Positions 7,671 to 18,521 of a DNA stretch of 22,352 nucleotides are shown piece by piece. Position numbers and translations under genes: made by a program. The notes under the pieces were generated by a model. It ran no database searches. It was not told the origin of the DNA and was given only the letters and a program-made list of their open reading frames with translations. The first letter of the stretch is position 1. Each line of letters starts with the position of its first letter. Origin of the DNA: an uncultured Woeseia sp. (GTDB lineage Bacteria > Pseudomonadota > Gammaproteobacteria > Steroidobacterales > Woeseiaceae); contig CALALV010000159.1 of NCBI GenBank assembly GCA_937925605.1, forward strand, positions 1 through 22,352, written 5' to 3'.

Positions 7671-8393
7671 ATGCAGCACAGTGACCTGACAGGCAGTTCC
7701 AGCGTACGCGACTCGATCGCGACCGCAACCCTGCGCGTCGACATGATCGCCGACCTGGTCTGCCCGTGGTGCTACCTCGGCAAGCGCCGCCTCGACGCGG
7801 CCCTGGCCGCGGTCTACGGGCCGAGCACGCTGCGCTGGCTGCCATTCCAGCTCAACCCCGGCATGCCGGCCGACGGCATGGGCTTCGAAGAGTACCTCGC
7901 CTCCAAGTTCGGCGATCCCGCGCGCGTGCAGCCGGGCCTGGACGAGCTGACCCGCGCCGGCCTTGCCGAAGGCATTCGCTTTCGCTTCGACCTGATGAAG
8001 CGCGTGCCCAACACGCTTGACGCGCACCGCCTGATGCAGCACGCGGCCGGCGAGGGCGCGAGCACCGCCCGCGTCGCCGAGGGGCTTTTGTCCGGCTTCT
8101 TCGAGGAAGGCCTCGACATCGCCGATCGCGACGTGCTGGCCGACATCGGCGGCAATCACGGCCTGTCCCGCCCGGGCGTCCTGCGTGCGCTCGAGGACGA
8201 GTCCGGGCGCGCGCAGGTGCTGGCGCGAGAAGCCGAGGTGCGCCGCGGCGGCGTCACCGGCGTGCCGGACTTCCTGATCAACGACCGCCTCTTCGTCGTG
8301 GGCGCGCAGCCGACGGCCGTGCTCGTCGATGCGTTCGACCGCGCGATGTTCGGCGAGGACGGCGAGCAGCCCGTCTCCGAGTCGCTGCACTGA
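7671..8393 (+). CDS. DsbA-family oxidoreductase, FrnE-like
   Basis: A 240-aa thioredoxin-fold protein of the FrnE/DsbA-like group. The active site is CPWC in DLVCPWCYLGKRRLD (Cys31, Cys34). The helical insert carries family features (PFQLNPGMP, FRFDLMKRVPNTLDAHRL, LLSGFFEEGLDIAD). The cis-Pro loop is GVTGVPDFLINDRLFVVGAQP. There is no signal peptide, so it is probably cytoplasmic, unlike true DsbA. FrnE proteins act as thiol-disulfide oxidoreductases or isomerases and are linked to oxidative-stress tolerance in Deinococcus; the substrate here is unknown. ATG 7671 has a modest GGTGAG upstream. A start at Met25 would remove a poorly conserved N-terminal extension but leaves little before the active site. 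The gene is divergent from msrP and converges with the hydrolase 12 nt away. Confidence 0.92.
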   Translation: MQHSDLTGSSSVRDSIATATLRVDMIADLVCPWCYLGKRRLDAALAAVYGPSTLRWLPFQLNPGMPADGMGFEEYLASKFGDPARVQPGLDELTRAGLAEGIRFRFDLMKRVPNTLDAHRLMQHAAGEGASTARVAEGLLSGFFEEGLDIADRDVLADIGGNHGLSRPGVLRALEDESGRAQVLAREAEVRRGGVTGVPDFLINDRLFVVGAQPTAVLVDAFDRAMFGEDGEQPVSESLH

Positions 8394-8405
8394 CGCCGGT
8401 CGCGC

Positions 8406-9365
8406 TCAGCCCGGCGGGAAGCGCCGGCCGAGCCAGTCGAGCAGCAGCCGGTTGGTGTCGGCGGGGCGCTCCTGCTGGATCCAGTGACCGCAGGATTCGA
8501 GAACGTGCAGTTCGAGGTCGGGCACGTAGTGCTTCATCGCCTCGACCTGCTGCGGGTGGATGACGACGTCATTGGCGGCGCCGATGAACAGGGTCGGCAC
8601 CTCGACGCGCTGCGGCACGCCCTCCGTCACCCGCCAGTTGTGGCTGAAGTTCCGGTACCAGTTGATAGGCCCGCGAAACCCGCCGGCCTCGAACGCGCGC
8701 GCATAGACGTCGAGTTCCGCGCCCGACAGCAGCGGCCTGCCCGGCGGCTCCTCGCGCGCGAACTGTTCACGCAGGCTGATGACCCTGAGCGCCGGCGGCA
8801 GCGCCTCGAAGCGCTCGCGCGTGATGACGTCGCGTCGCAGCATGCAGTCGATGAAGCGCCGCGGTTCGGCGGCGAAGCGGCGGTCCGCCTCGTCCGAGTC
8901 CTGGAAGTCGACGATGTAGAAGCGCTCGCCGAAGCGCTCGCGCATGAGCTCGATCGGGTCGCGCTCGCTGCGCGCGATGAACGGGATGCCGAGCGACGCT
9001 ACGCCGCGCACGCGGCCGGGCTCGAGCAGCGCGAGCTGCCACGCGAGCAGGGCGCCCCAGTCGTGAGCCACGACCAGTGCCTCGCGTTCGCCGAGGGCGT
9101 CCAGCAGGCCGGTCACGTCGGCGACCAGGGTCTCGATACCGTAGGCGTCGACCGCTTCCGGCTTCGACGAGCCGCCGTAGCCGCGCAGGTCGGGTGCGAT
9201 TGCCCGGTAACCCGCCGCCGCCAGTGCCGGCAGCTGGTGGCGCCAGGAAAAGGCGAGTTCCGGAAAGCCGTGCAACAGCAGCACGGGCGGGCCGTCGCCC
9301 GCGCTGTACACGGCGAGTTCTATGCCGTTCGTCGAGACCGGCTCGGGATCGGGGAATTCGATCAT
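8406..9365 (-). CDS. Alpha/beta hydrolase, soluble epoxide hydrolase-like
   Basis: A 319-aa alpha/beta-hydrolase of the epoxide hydrolase/haloalkane dehalogenase branch. It has the oxyanion motif HGFP (residues 32-35) and APDLRGYGGSSKP. The nucleophile Asp102 is in VVAHDWGALLAW. The acid is probably Asp266 in FIGAANDVVIHP, and the base His294 is in ESCGHWIQQERP. The cap region contains NWYRNF, consistent with an epoxide-activating Tyr. The Asp rather than Ser nucleophile in HDWG argues against an esterase. I place the start at ATG 9365, giving MIEFPDPEPV. The ribosome-binding site is weak, and longer in-frame starts would run into the T-box leader on the other strand. The physiological substrate is unknown. 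Confidence 0.88.
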   Translation of the reverse strand: MIEFPDPEPVSTNGIELAVYSAGDGPPVLLLHGFPELAFSWRHQLPALAAAGYRAIAPDLRGYGGSSKPEAVDAYGIETLVADVTGLLDALGEREALVVAHDWGALLAWQLALLEPGRVRGVASLGIPFIARSERDPIELMRERFGERFYIVDFQDSDEADRRFAAEPRRFIDCMLRRDVITRERFEALPPALRVISLREQFAREEPPGRPLLSGAELDVYARAFEAGGFRGPINWYRNFSHNWRVTEGVPQRVEVPTLFIGAANDVVIHPQQVEAMKHYVPDLELHVLESCGHWIQQERPADTNRLLLDWLGRRFPPG

Positions 9366-9369
9366 TCGC

Positions 9370-9398
9370 TTGAAATCGCCCGGGCTTGCGGCTAGTTT
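9370..9398 (+). promoter_or_regulatory. Candidate sigma70 promoter of the T-box/ileS transcript
   Basis: TTGAAA (9370-9375, 5 of 6 to consensus), a 17-nt spacer, then TAGTTT (9393-9398, with the key T1, A2 and T6). The expected transcription start is about 9404-9405, where Stem I of the T-box begins. The fit between predicted start and predicted RNA structure makes this a good candidate. It lies directly against the start codon of the divergent hydrolase gene. Confidence 0.65.
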
Positions 9399-9403
9399 CA
9401 CCT

Positions 9404-9652
9404 GCACGACGCCGAAGGGGAAGAGTACGCGGGCCGTCCCGGAGCGAGCGACCGGGGGACGGTGAGAGCCCCGGCACGACACCCGCCGAAGATCGCCCCC
9501 GAGTCGCTGCCCGAACCGCCCCGACGGGGCGCAGTAGACGCAGCCGGCCGCCCACGACCCGGGCGCAACGCGGCGCGGGACCCGGTCCCGCGCGAACCCG
9601 GGTGGTACCGCGACCGTTCCCATCGCCCCGGATGCCTCTGGCATCCGGGGCG
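9404..9652 (+). promoter_or_regulatory. T-box riboswitch (isoleucine specifier) controlling ileS
   Basis: A complete tRNA-sensing leader. The Stem I base pairs 9404-9410 with 9503-9510 (one bulge). A GA-type kink-turn follows (GA at 9414 and 9501), then GGGG (9417-9420) with CCCC, then the specifier loop with AGUA (9424-9427) opposite GAA (9488-9490). The specifier codon AUC is at 9492-9494, one nucleotide after GAA as in B. subtilis glyQS. GCGGG (9429-9433) pairs with CCCGC (9482-9486) above it. The apical part has GGAGCGAGCG and GGUGAGAG. A linker hairpin is at 9517-9531, and Stem III at 9573-9593 is a 9-bp perfect stem. The T-box motif at 9599-9612 matches AGGGUGGNACCGCG at 13 of 14 positions. 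The antiterminator pairs 9598-9602 with 9627-9631 and 9610-9613 with 9623-9626, leaving the 7-nt bulge UGGUACC. UGGU complements ACCA of tRNA-Ile. Uncharged tRNA-Ile should favour read-through into ileS. Confidence 0.95.
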
Positions 9653-9661
9653 TTTTCGTTT
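9624..9661 (+). terminator. T-box-controlled intrinsic terminator before ileS
   Basis: A perfect 13-bp stem (9624-9636 with 9640-9652), loop UCU, followed by UUUUCGUUU. Its left arm (9624-9631) is the same sequence that closes the T-box antiterminator, so the two folds exclude each other. This makes the system transcriptional attenuation, not sequestering of the ribosome-binding site. The ileS start codon is 15 nt after the U tract. Confidence 0.93.
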
Positions 9662-9675
9662 ACCGAGAGTCGGCT

Positions 9676-12810
<3,135 letters not shown>

Positions 12811-12826
12811 ACAGTGCAAGATCAAC

Positions 12827-12856
12827 TTGCGGTCGCTTTCGGGAATTTGTTATAAG
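12827..12856 (+). promoter_or_regulatory. Candidate sigma70 promoter of the 13008 gene
   Basis: TTGCGG (12827-12832), an 18-nt spacer, then TATAAG (12851-12856); TTATAA at 12850 gives 17 nt. It sits in a short AT-rich patch just after ileS. The predicted start near 12863 would give a leader of about 145 nt before the ATG at 13008. Confidence 0.55.
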
Positions 12857-12871
12857 AATTTGTCGCAGGTG

Positions 12872-12983
12872 CCTGTCCGGGTGGTACCTACAGGAGGTTG
12901 GAGCGACGCCTGCCGCCGCGGGACGCGGCACATGACTGAATTAAAGCGTAGACGGGCCGCTCTTCGAGGGGGGAGCGGCCGTC
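12872..12983 (+). other. Structured untranslated leader with three stem-loops
   Basis: Between the candidate promoter and the 13008 gene there are three possible hairpins. CCTGT/ACAGG (12872-12876, 12890-12894) encloses CCGGGTGGTACC. TGCCGC/GCGGCA is at 12911-12916 and 12925-12930. A long stem with one bulge pairs GACGGGCCGCTC (12951-12962) with GAGCGGCCGTC (12973-12983). None is followed by a U tract, so they do not look like terminators for plus-strand transcription. A 19-codon frame, ATG 12932 to TAA 12991, lies across the last stem but has no good ribosome-binding site. Confidence 0.4.
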
Positions 12984-13007
12984 GAAAATAATAACGCTGG
13001 AGAGCCA

Positions 13008-13379
13008 ATGTCCCTGAGTATCGCGAGTTTCTCCGCAGCCGTCGCTGTGCTGGCCAGTCATGGCCATATAAAACAAAGGCTTGTCCGGGCCTACGAAGAC
13101 AACCTGAGCGACATCGAGGAAGAGGACGTCCCGATTGCGCTGAAGCAGACCTTCGCCGACCTGCGCCACCAGATGCACCGCGTGGCCCCGCTGAACGGCG
13201 AGGGTTCGATCTGCGCGTCCGTGCGCAAGATGTCGGTCGAGGAAGCGGACCGCTGTGCGCGCATGATGGTCGATCTCTACGGCGACCTGATCCGCCTGTC
13301 CGAAACCGGCCAGGCCGCCCTGCCGCTCGGCGAGCGCGACGGCAAGGCCGTCCCGCCCTTCCTCGTCAAGTCGGGCTGA
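13008..13379 (+). CDS. Small conserved-looking hypothetical protein
   Basis: A 123-aa protein that I cannot assign. It has no signal peptide and no clear membrane segment, so it is probably cytoplasmic. It is mainly helical, with an acidic stretch (AYEDNLSDIEEEDVP), a central block LKQTFADLRHQMHRVAPLNGEGSICASVRKMSV and a second helix EEADRCARMMVDLYGDLIRL. The pattern resembles small uncharacterised gammaproteobacterial proteins, but I cannot name one with certainty. ATG 13008 is preceded by TGGAGAG, a good ribosome-binding site about 5 nt away. It has its own candidate promoter and a long structured leader. A stem-loop follows 10 nt after its stop, before murI. Confidence 0.8.
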   Translation: MSLSIASFSAAVAVLASHGHIKQRLVRAYEDNLSDIEEEDVPIALKQTFADLRHQMHRVAPLNGEGSICASVRKMSVEEADRCARMMVDLYGDLIRLSETGQAALPLGERDGKAVPPFLVKSG

Positions 13380-13389
13380 GCGCCGCGCC

Positions 13390-13409
13390 GGCGGACCGGT
13401 CGGTCCGCC
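13390..13409 (+). terminator. Stem-loop after the 13008 gene, possible terminator
   Basis: A perfect 8-bp stem GGCGGACC/GGTCCGCC with loop GGTC begins 10 nt after the stop codon of the 13008 gene. The position suggests termination or 3'-end protection. There is no U tract (TGCTGC follows), so it would be a poor intrinsic terminator. Confidence 0.4.
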
Positions 13410-13482
13410 TGCTGCACCGACGTCGCCGCCGGGGCACAATGCCGCGCTCGGCGGCGCATAGCCGCATTCGCGGACCGACACG

Positions 13483-14304
13483 ATGACATCCCAAGATCCG
13501 CGCCCGATCGGCGTATTCGATTCGGGCGTCGGCGGCCTGACGGTGCTGAAGGCCACGCGCGAGCGCCTGCCTGACGAGAGCTTCGTTTATCTCGGCGACA
13601 CGGCACGCCTGCCTTACGGGACCAAGAGCCCTGCCACCGTTGCCGCCTACGCGCGCCGCGCCGCGGAGCACCTGCGACAGCGGGACATCAAGCTGCTCGT
13701 GGTCGCCTGCAACACCGCCTCGGCCGTGGCGCTTGGCGAACTCTCGACGTCGCTGGCGCCGTTGCCCGTGCTCGGGGTCGTCGAGCCGGGCGCGCGCGCG
13801 GCGGTCGCCGCGCGGCCCGCGGCCCGGCACCTCGTCCTCGCCACCGAGGCCACGGTCCGGCTGCATGCCTACCGCAACGCCGTCGGCGCGCTGGACCCGG
13901 CGGCGCGCGTCGACGAGCTGCCCTGCGAGCTGCTGGTCGCCCTGGCGGAGGAGGGCTGGACCGACGACGAGATCGCGGTCGCCGTCGTGCGCCGCTACCT
14001 CGCGCCATGGCTGGGCGGAGAACGCGAGCCGCCGGACTCGCTGATTCTCGGCTGCACGCATTTCCCGCTGCTGGCGGGCGCCGTGCGCGAGGTGGTCGGC
14101 GCCGGTATCTCGGTCGTCGATTCGGCCGGCACGACCGCTGCCGCCGTCGCCGCACTGCTCGGGACGCACGGACTCGCGGCGCCTCCGGGCAACGGCACGC
14201 TCCAGTTCCTGGCCACCGACGGGCCGCGCCGCTTCGCGCGCGTTGGCGGCCGCTTCCTCGGTGCGCCGCTGGCGGCCGGGGAAGTCCTGCTGACCGACCT
14301 GTGA
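13483..14304 (+). CDS. murI: Glutamate racemase
   Basis: A 273-aa cytoplasmic enzyme interconverting L- and D-glutamate for peptidoglycan synthesis. Key elements are GVFDSGVGGLTVL (Asp13), YLGDTARLPYGTKSP, the first catalytic Cys76 in VVACNTASAVAL and the second catalytic Cys191 in LILGCTHFPLL. Asp-Ser (VVDSAGTTA) closes the site. Length and motif order are normal for MurI. The ATG at 13483 gives the expected short N-terminus; the ribosome-binding site is weak. A CACAAT hexamer about 45 nt upstream could be a -10 element. It is followed 63 nt later by the M49-like gene in the same direction. Confidence 0.96.
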   Translation: MTSQDPRPIGVFDSGVGGLTVLKATRERLPDESFVYLGDTARLPYGTKSPATVAAYARRAAEHLRQRDIKLLVVACNTASAVALGELSTSLAPLPVLGVVEPGARAAVAARPAARHLVLATEATVRLHAYRNAVGALDPAARVDELPCELLVALAEEGWTDDEIAVAVVRRYLAPWLGGEREPPDSLILGCTHFPLLAGAVREVVGAGISVVDSAGTTAAAVAALLGTHGLAAPPGNGTLQFLATDGPRRFARVGGRFLGAPLAAGEVLLTDL

Positions 14305-14367
14305 GCGCGGCCGCTGTGCCATAATCCGGCCCCCTGACGCAATGCCAGCCGAGGAGACACGCCCGTC

Positions 14368-16041
14368 ATGACCCCGATAGCCCTGCGCCTGAGCGGCGTC
14401 ATCAGCCTGTTCCTGCTGGCCGCCTGTGGCGGCCGCGATGCGCCCGAGGCACCCGCCGCCGCGGCCGCCGACGGGCCGCCGGCAGCGGTTGCGCCTCGGC
14501 CCGGGGTCTACGCGAGCGTGCCGCTGACCACCGACCTCTCGCACCTCAGCGAAAACCAGCGGCAGATGATCGGTCTGCTGATCGAGGCCTCGGACCTCAT
14601 GCACGACCTGTTCTGGCGCCAGGCGTTTCGCGACGACTGGGCGGACTGGCTGGCCGGCATCGACGACGAACGCACGCGCGCTTTCGCGGCGATCAACTAC
14701 GGCCCCTGGGACCGCCTCGACGGCAACCAGCCGTTCATGCCGGGCTTCGGGCCGAAGCCGCCCGGCGCCAACCTGTATCCCGCGGACATGACCCGGGAGG
14801 AATTCGAGGCCTGGCAGCAGCCGGGCAAGGACGGGCTGTACTCGCTGGTGCGCCGCGACGACGCGGGCGCGCTGACGCTGGTCCCCTACCACGAGGCCTA
14901 CGGCCCCGAGCTCGCGCGCGCCGCCGTACTGCTGCAGCAGGCGGCCGAGCTCGCTGACCACGAAGGCTTCGCGAACTACCTGAGGCTGCGCGCCGACGCC
15001 CTGGCCACGGACATTTACCAGGAAAGCGACATGGCCTGGATGGACGTCAAGACCAACCCGGTCGAGGTCGTCATCGGCCCGATCGAGACCTACGAGGACC
15101 AGCTGTTCGGCTACCGCGCCGCCTACGAGTCCTACGTACTGGTCAAGGACCTCGAGTGGAGCGAGCGGCTCGCGCGCTTCGCGGCGTTTCTGCCCGAGCT
15201 GCAGCGCGGCCTGCCGGTGCCGGACGCCTACAAGGCCGAAACGCCCGGCACCGACTCGGACCTGAATGCCTACGATGCCGTCTACTACGCGGGCGACAGC
15301 AATGCCGGCTCGAAGACGATCGCGATCAACCTGCCGAACGACGAGGAGGTGCAGCTCGCGAAAGGCACGCGGCGCCTGCAGCTCAAGAACGCGATGCGCG
15401 CGAAGTTCGACAGGATTCTCGTGCCGATCGCCGGGGTGCTGGTGGACGAGGGGCAGCGCCGGCACGTCACGTTCGACGCGTTCTTCGCCAACACGATGTT
15501 CCACGAGGTCGCGCACGGCCTCGGCATCAAGAACGTCGTCGACGGCAACACGACCGTGCGCGCGGCACTGAAGGACGTCGCGTCCAGCATGGAAGAGGGC
15601 AAGGCCGACGTGCTGGGCCTGTACATGATCACGAAGCTGCACGAGGCCGGCGAACTCGGCGACGCGGAGCTGATGGACAACTACGTGACCTTCATGGCCG
15701 GCATTTTCCGCTCGGTGCGCTTCGGCGCGTCCAGCGCGCACGGCAAGGCCAACATGGTCCGCTTCAATTTCTTTGCCGACCGCGGTGCGTTCGTGCGCGA
15801 TGCGGCGACCGGCACCTACCGGGTCGACTTCGCGCGCATGCAGGACGCGATGAACGCGCTGTCGGCGCGCCTGTTGACGCTGCAGGGCGACGGCGACTAC
15901 GAGGGCGCGCTCCAGCTCACGGAAGAACTCGGCGTCATCCGGCCCGGGCTCGAGGCCGACCTCGCGCGCCTGACCGAGGCCGACATCCCGGTCGACATCG
16001 TGTTCGAGCAGGGCCCGGCCGTACTCGGGCTCGACGACTGA
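14368..16041 (+). CDS. Peptidase M49-like (dipeptidyl-peptidase III-like) lipoprotein
   Basis: A 557-aa predicted zinc metallopeptidase of the dipeptidyl-peptidase III-related group. A lipoprotein signal with lipobox LAAC (Cys at about residue 20) places it in the envelope. A low-complexity Ala/Pro stretch follows. The zinc site is HEVAHGLG (His379, Glu380, His383) with EEGKAD (409-414) supplying the third ligand. Other shared blocks are INYGPWDRLDG, NANLYP-like GANLYPADMT, and YDAVYYAGDSNAGSKTIAINLPND. Classical DPP III has HEXXGH. The one-residue-shorter HEXXH is seen in related bacterial proteins annotated as Zn-dependent hydrolases, so peptidase activity is likely but its specificity is not known. 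GAGGAG lies about 11 nt before the ATG. It converges with the SMP-30-like gene, 7 nt apart. Confidence 0.88.
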   Translation: MTPIALRLSGVISLFLLAACGGRDAPEAPAAAAADGPPAAVAPRPGVYASVPLTTDLSHLSENQRQMIGLLIEASDLMHDLFWRQAFRDDWADWLAGIDDERTRAFAAINYGPWDRLDGNQPFMPGFGPKPPGANLYPADMTREEFEAWQQPGKDGLYSLVRRDDAGALTLVPYHEAYGPELARAAVLLQQAAELADHEGFANYLRLRADALATDIYQESDMAWMDVKTNPVEVVIGPIETYEDQLFGYRAAYESYVLVKDLEWSERLARFAAFLPELQRGLPVPDAYKAETPGTDSDLNAYDAVYYAGDSNAGSKTIAINLPNDEEVQLAKGTRRLQLKNAMRAKFDRILVPIAGVLVDEGQRRHVTFDAFFANTMFHEVAHGLGIKNVVDGNTTVRAALKDVASSMEEGKADVLGLYMITKLHEAGELGDAELMDNYVTFMAGIFRSVRFGASSAHGKANMVRFNFFADRGAFVRDAATGTYRVDFARMQDAMNALSARLLTLQGDGDYEGALQLTEELGVIRPGLEADLARLTEADIPVDIVFEQGPAVLGLDD

Positions 16042-16048
16042 GGGAGCC

Positions 16049-17137
16049 TCAGCGCGGCGCCAGGTCGCGCTTGTCGAGCCGCCCCAGCGCCGGGGCGAAC
16101 AGGCTGGTCAGGTAGAGCGCGTCCGTGGTTTCGAGGACGCCGGTGAGCGCCGGCAGCGCGGCGCCCGTGTCGTACAGGTTCATCAGCACGTTGCCGTCGG
16201 CGTCGATGGCGATGACATGGCTGTGCGGCTCCGCCGCCGGGCGCAGTGCCGCCGGCAGCCGCTGCACGACGCGGCGCAGGAACGGGCGCCCGGCCAGGGC
16301 GTCGAGCGCCGGCACCCGCGGCGCGATCAGGCCCACCCAGATCCGGCCCCGGAGCCCGTTGTTCAGGTTGTCCGGGAAGTCGGGCAGGCCGCCGATGACG
16401 AGTTCGCGCTCGCCGCCGCCGAGCGGGTAGCGCCAGATCGCGTAGCGGCCGGTCTCGGCGACGTACAGCCAGCGCTGGTCGTCGCTGACGGCGAGGCCGT
16501 TCGCGAAGCTGAGCGAGTTCGCGAACACCCGCGCGCCGCCGCTCGCCGGGTCGTACTCGAGCACGCGCCCGCTGGCGCTGTTCTCGAGGATGTCGAGCAG
16601 GCTGGCGGCGTAGGTGCCGCCGTGCTCCGCCGCCGCGAAACGCGTACTCGCGTCGCTGACGAATACGCGCCCGTCCGCCGCGACCGCAACGTCGTCCGCG
16701 TAGCCGAGCGGCACGCCGTCGACCTCGCCGAGCAGCTGCTCGACGCGGCCGTCAGGGCCGATGCGCTGCAGCCCCAGGTAGGCGTTCGCGACCAGCAGCC
16801 GGCCTGCGATGTCGAATTCCAGTCCGAGCGGCCGCCCGCCCGGCGTCGCGAAAACCGTGAGTCCCGAGCCGTCCGGGCGCAGCGCCAGGATCTCGCCGTT
16901 GTCCGTGCCGACGTACAGGCGGCCGTCCGGGCCGAGCGCCGCGTCCTCGGGGCCGACGCGACCGCCGAGATCCAGCGCGGCTGCCGCGCGCAGCCGCGGG
17001 TCGGGCGCGAACGGGTCGGCGTGACCGGGATTCGCCGGTGCCTGCCAGGCCTGCGGCTCGACCGGCACGGGCCACAGCAGCAGCCAGGCGAGCAGCGCGG
17101 CGAGCAGCAGGCCGGCGGCGGCGAGCGCGCGGCGCAC
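16049..17137 (-). CDS. SMP-30/strictosidine synthase-like beta-propeller protein, membrane-anchored
   Basis: A 362-aa protein with an N-terminal membrane anchor (ALAAAGLLLAALLAWLLLW) followed by a six-bladed propeller of the SMP-30/gluconolactonase/APMAP type. Repeating blade motifs include GPEDAALGPDGRLYVGTDNGEI, RPLGLEFDIAGRLLVANAYLGL, YADDVAVAADGRVFVSDAS, FANGLAVSDDQRWLYVAETG and DFPDNLNNGLRGRIWVGL. Family members hydrolyse lactones or arylesters with a central Ca ion. No substrate can be assigned here. The start is a GTG at 17137, 5 nt after the folE stop; it gives the membrane anchor at the N-terminus, and upstream codons lie inside folE. Translation is probably coupled to folE, but no functional link is evident. 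Confidence 0.87.
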   Translation of the reverse strand: MRRALAAAGLLLAALLAWLLLWPVPVEPQAWQAPANPGHADPFAPDPRLRAAAALDLGGRVGPEDAALGPDGRLYVGTDNGEILALRPDGSGLTVFATPGGRPLGLEFDIAGRLLVANAYLGLQRIGPDGRVEQLLGEVDGVPLGYADDVAVAADGRVFVSDASTRFAAAEHGGTYAASLLDILENSASGRVLEYDPASGGARVFANSLSFANGLAVSDDQRWLYVAETGRYAIWRYPLGGGERELVIGGLPDFPDNLNNGLRGRIWVGLIAPRVPALDALAGRPFLRRVVQRLPAALRPAAEPHSHVIAIDADGNVLMNLYDTGAALPALTGVLETTDALYLTSLFAPALGRLDKRDLAPR

Positions 17138-17142
17138 GGGTC

Positions 17143-17745
17143 TCAGGCGGCCGGCCCGATCATGTTCAGGAACTCGGCGCGGGTCCGGGCATCCTTGCGG
17201 AACAGGCCGAGCATCTGGCTCGTGACCATCGAGACGCCGGGCTTGTGCACGCCGCGGGTCGTCATGCACTGGTGCGCCGCGTTGATGACCACGCCTACGC
17301 CCTTGGGCCGCAGCACGTCCTGGATCGTGTTCGCGATCTGCGCGGTCATTTTCTCCTGCACCTGGAAGCGGCGGGCGAAGGTCTGCACGACGCGCGCGAG
17401 CTTGCTGATGCCGACGACCTTGTTGTTCGGCAGGTAGCCGACGTGCGCGTGGCCGATGATCGGCGCCATGTGATGCTCACAGTGCGACTCGAAGGTGATG
17501 TCGCGCAGGACGATCATCTCGTCGTAGCCCTCGACTTCTTCGAAGGTGCGCTTCAGGTAGCCGACCGGGTCCTCGGCGTAGCCGGAGAACCAGTCCTCGT
17601 AGGCGCGCACGACGCGCGCCGGCGTGTCGACCAGTCCTTCGCGTTCCGGGTCGTCACCGGCCCAGCGCAGCAGCGTGCGCACGGCGTCCTCGGCCTGGCG
17701 ACGGCCGGGCTTGCGGGTCTTCCTCTTCGCGGTCTTTCGGTTCAA
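17143..17745 (-). CDS. folE: GTP cyclohydrolase I
   Basis: A 200-aa enzyme converting GTP to dihydroneopterin triphosphate, the first step of folate/pterin synthesis. Landmarks are DTPARVVRAYEDWFSGY, the zinc and active-site block FESHCEHHMAPIIGHAHVGYLPNNKVVGISKL, the quaternary and catalytic block RFQVQEKMTAQIA, and the second zinc Cys in NAAHQCMTTRGV, then FLNMI near the C-terminus. The Cys-dependent zinc site marks it as canonical type IA. I choose TTG 17745 because GGAGG lies 8 nt upstream and the size then matches the family. Longer in-frame starts up to 17841 lack a ribosome-binding site. A basic tail (NRKTAKRKTRKPGRR) precedes the core. Confidence 0.95.
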   Translation of the reverse strand: MNRKTAKRKTRKPGRRQAEDAVRTLLRWAGDDPEREGLVDTPARVVRAYEDWFSGYAEDPVGYLKRTFEEVEGYDEMIVLRDITFESHCEHHMAPIIGHAHVGYLPNNKVVGISKLARVVQTFARRFQVQEKMTAQIANTIQDVLRPKGVGVVINAAHQCMTTRGVHKPGVSMVTSQMLGLFRKDARTRAEFLNMIGPAA

Positions 17746-17861
17746 CGGTCGGTCCTCCGGTTCGGCAAGGGAATCCCCGATCGGCGCCGAGTCTACCCGC
17801 AAGACCGCAAGCACGCACCGGCGTGGGCGCGGCCTGCGCACCCGCCGCGCCGCGCAACGGG

Positions 17862-18520
<659 letters not shown>

Positions 18521-18521
<1 letters not shown>

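Noticed and set aside
12872..12894. CTGT...ACAG as a LexA box
   Set aside because: The half-sites are 13 nt apart instead of 8 and the spacer is GC-rich.
12877..12930. A second functional T-box upstream of the 13008 gene
   Set aside because: Only the 12-nt core is present. There is no Stem I with specifier loop, no CCCGG to close an antiterminator and no downstream terminator with a U tract.
12932..12991. Leader peptide of 19 codons, rich in Arg, before the 13008 gene
   Set aside because: No ribosome-binding site at proper distance, and the composition follows the GC-rich hairpin it overlaps. No run of regulatory codons for one amino acid besides Arg.
13366..15741. Open frame of 791 codons on the minus strand opposite murI and the M49-like gene
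   Set aside because: Composition is shadow-like, and both genes on the other strand have complete catalytic motifs.
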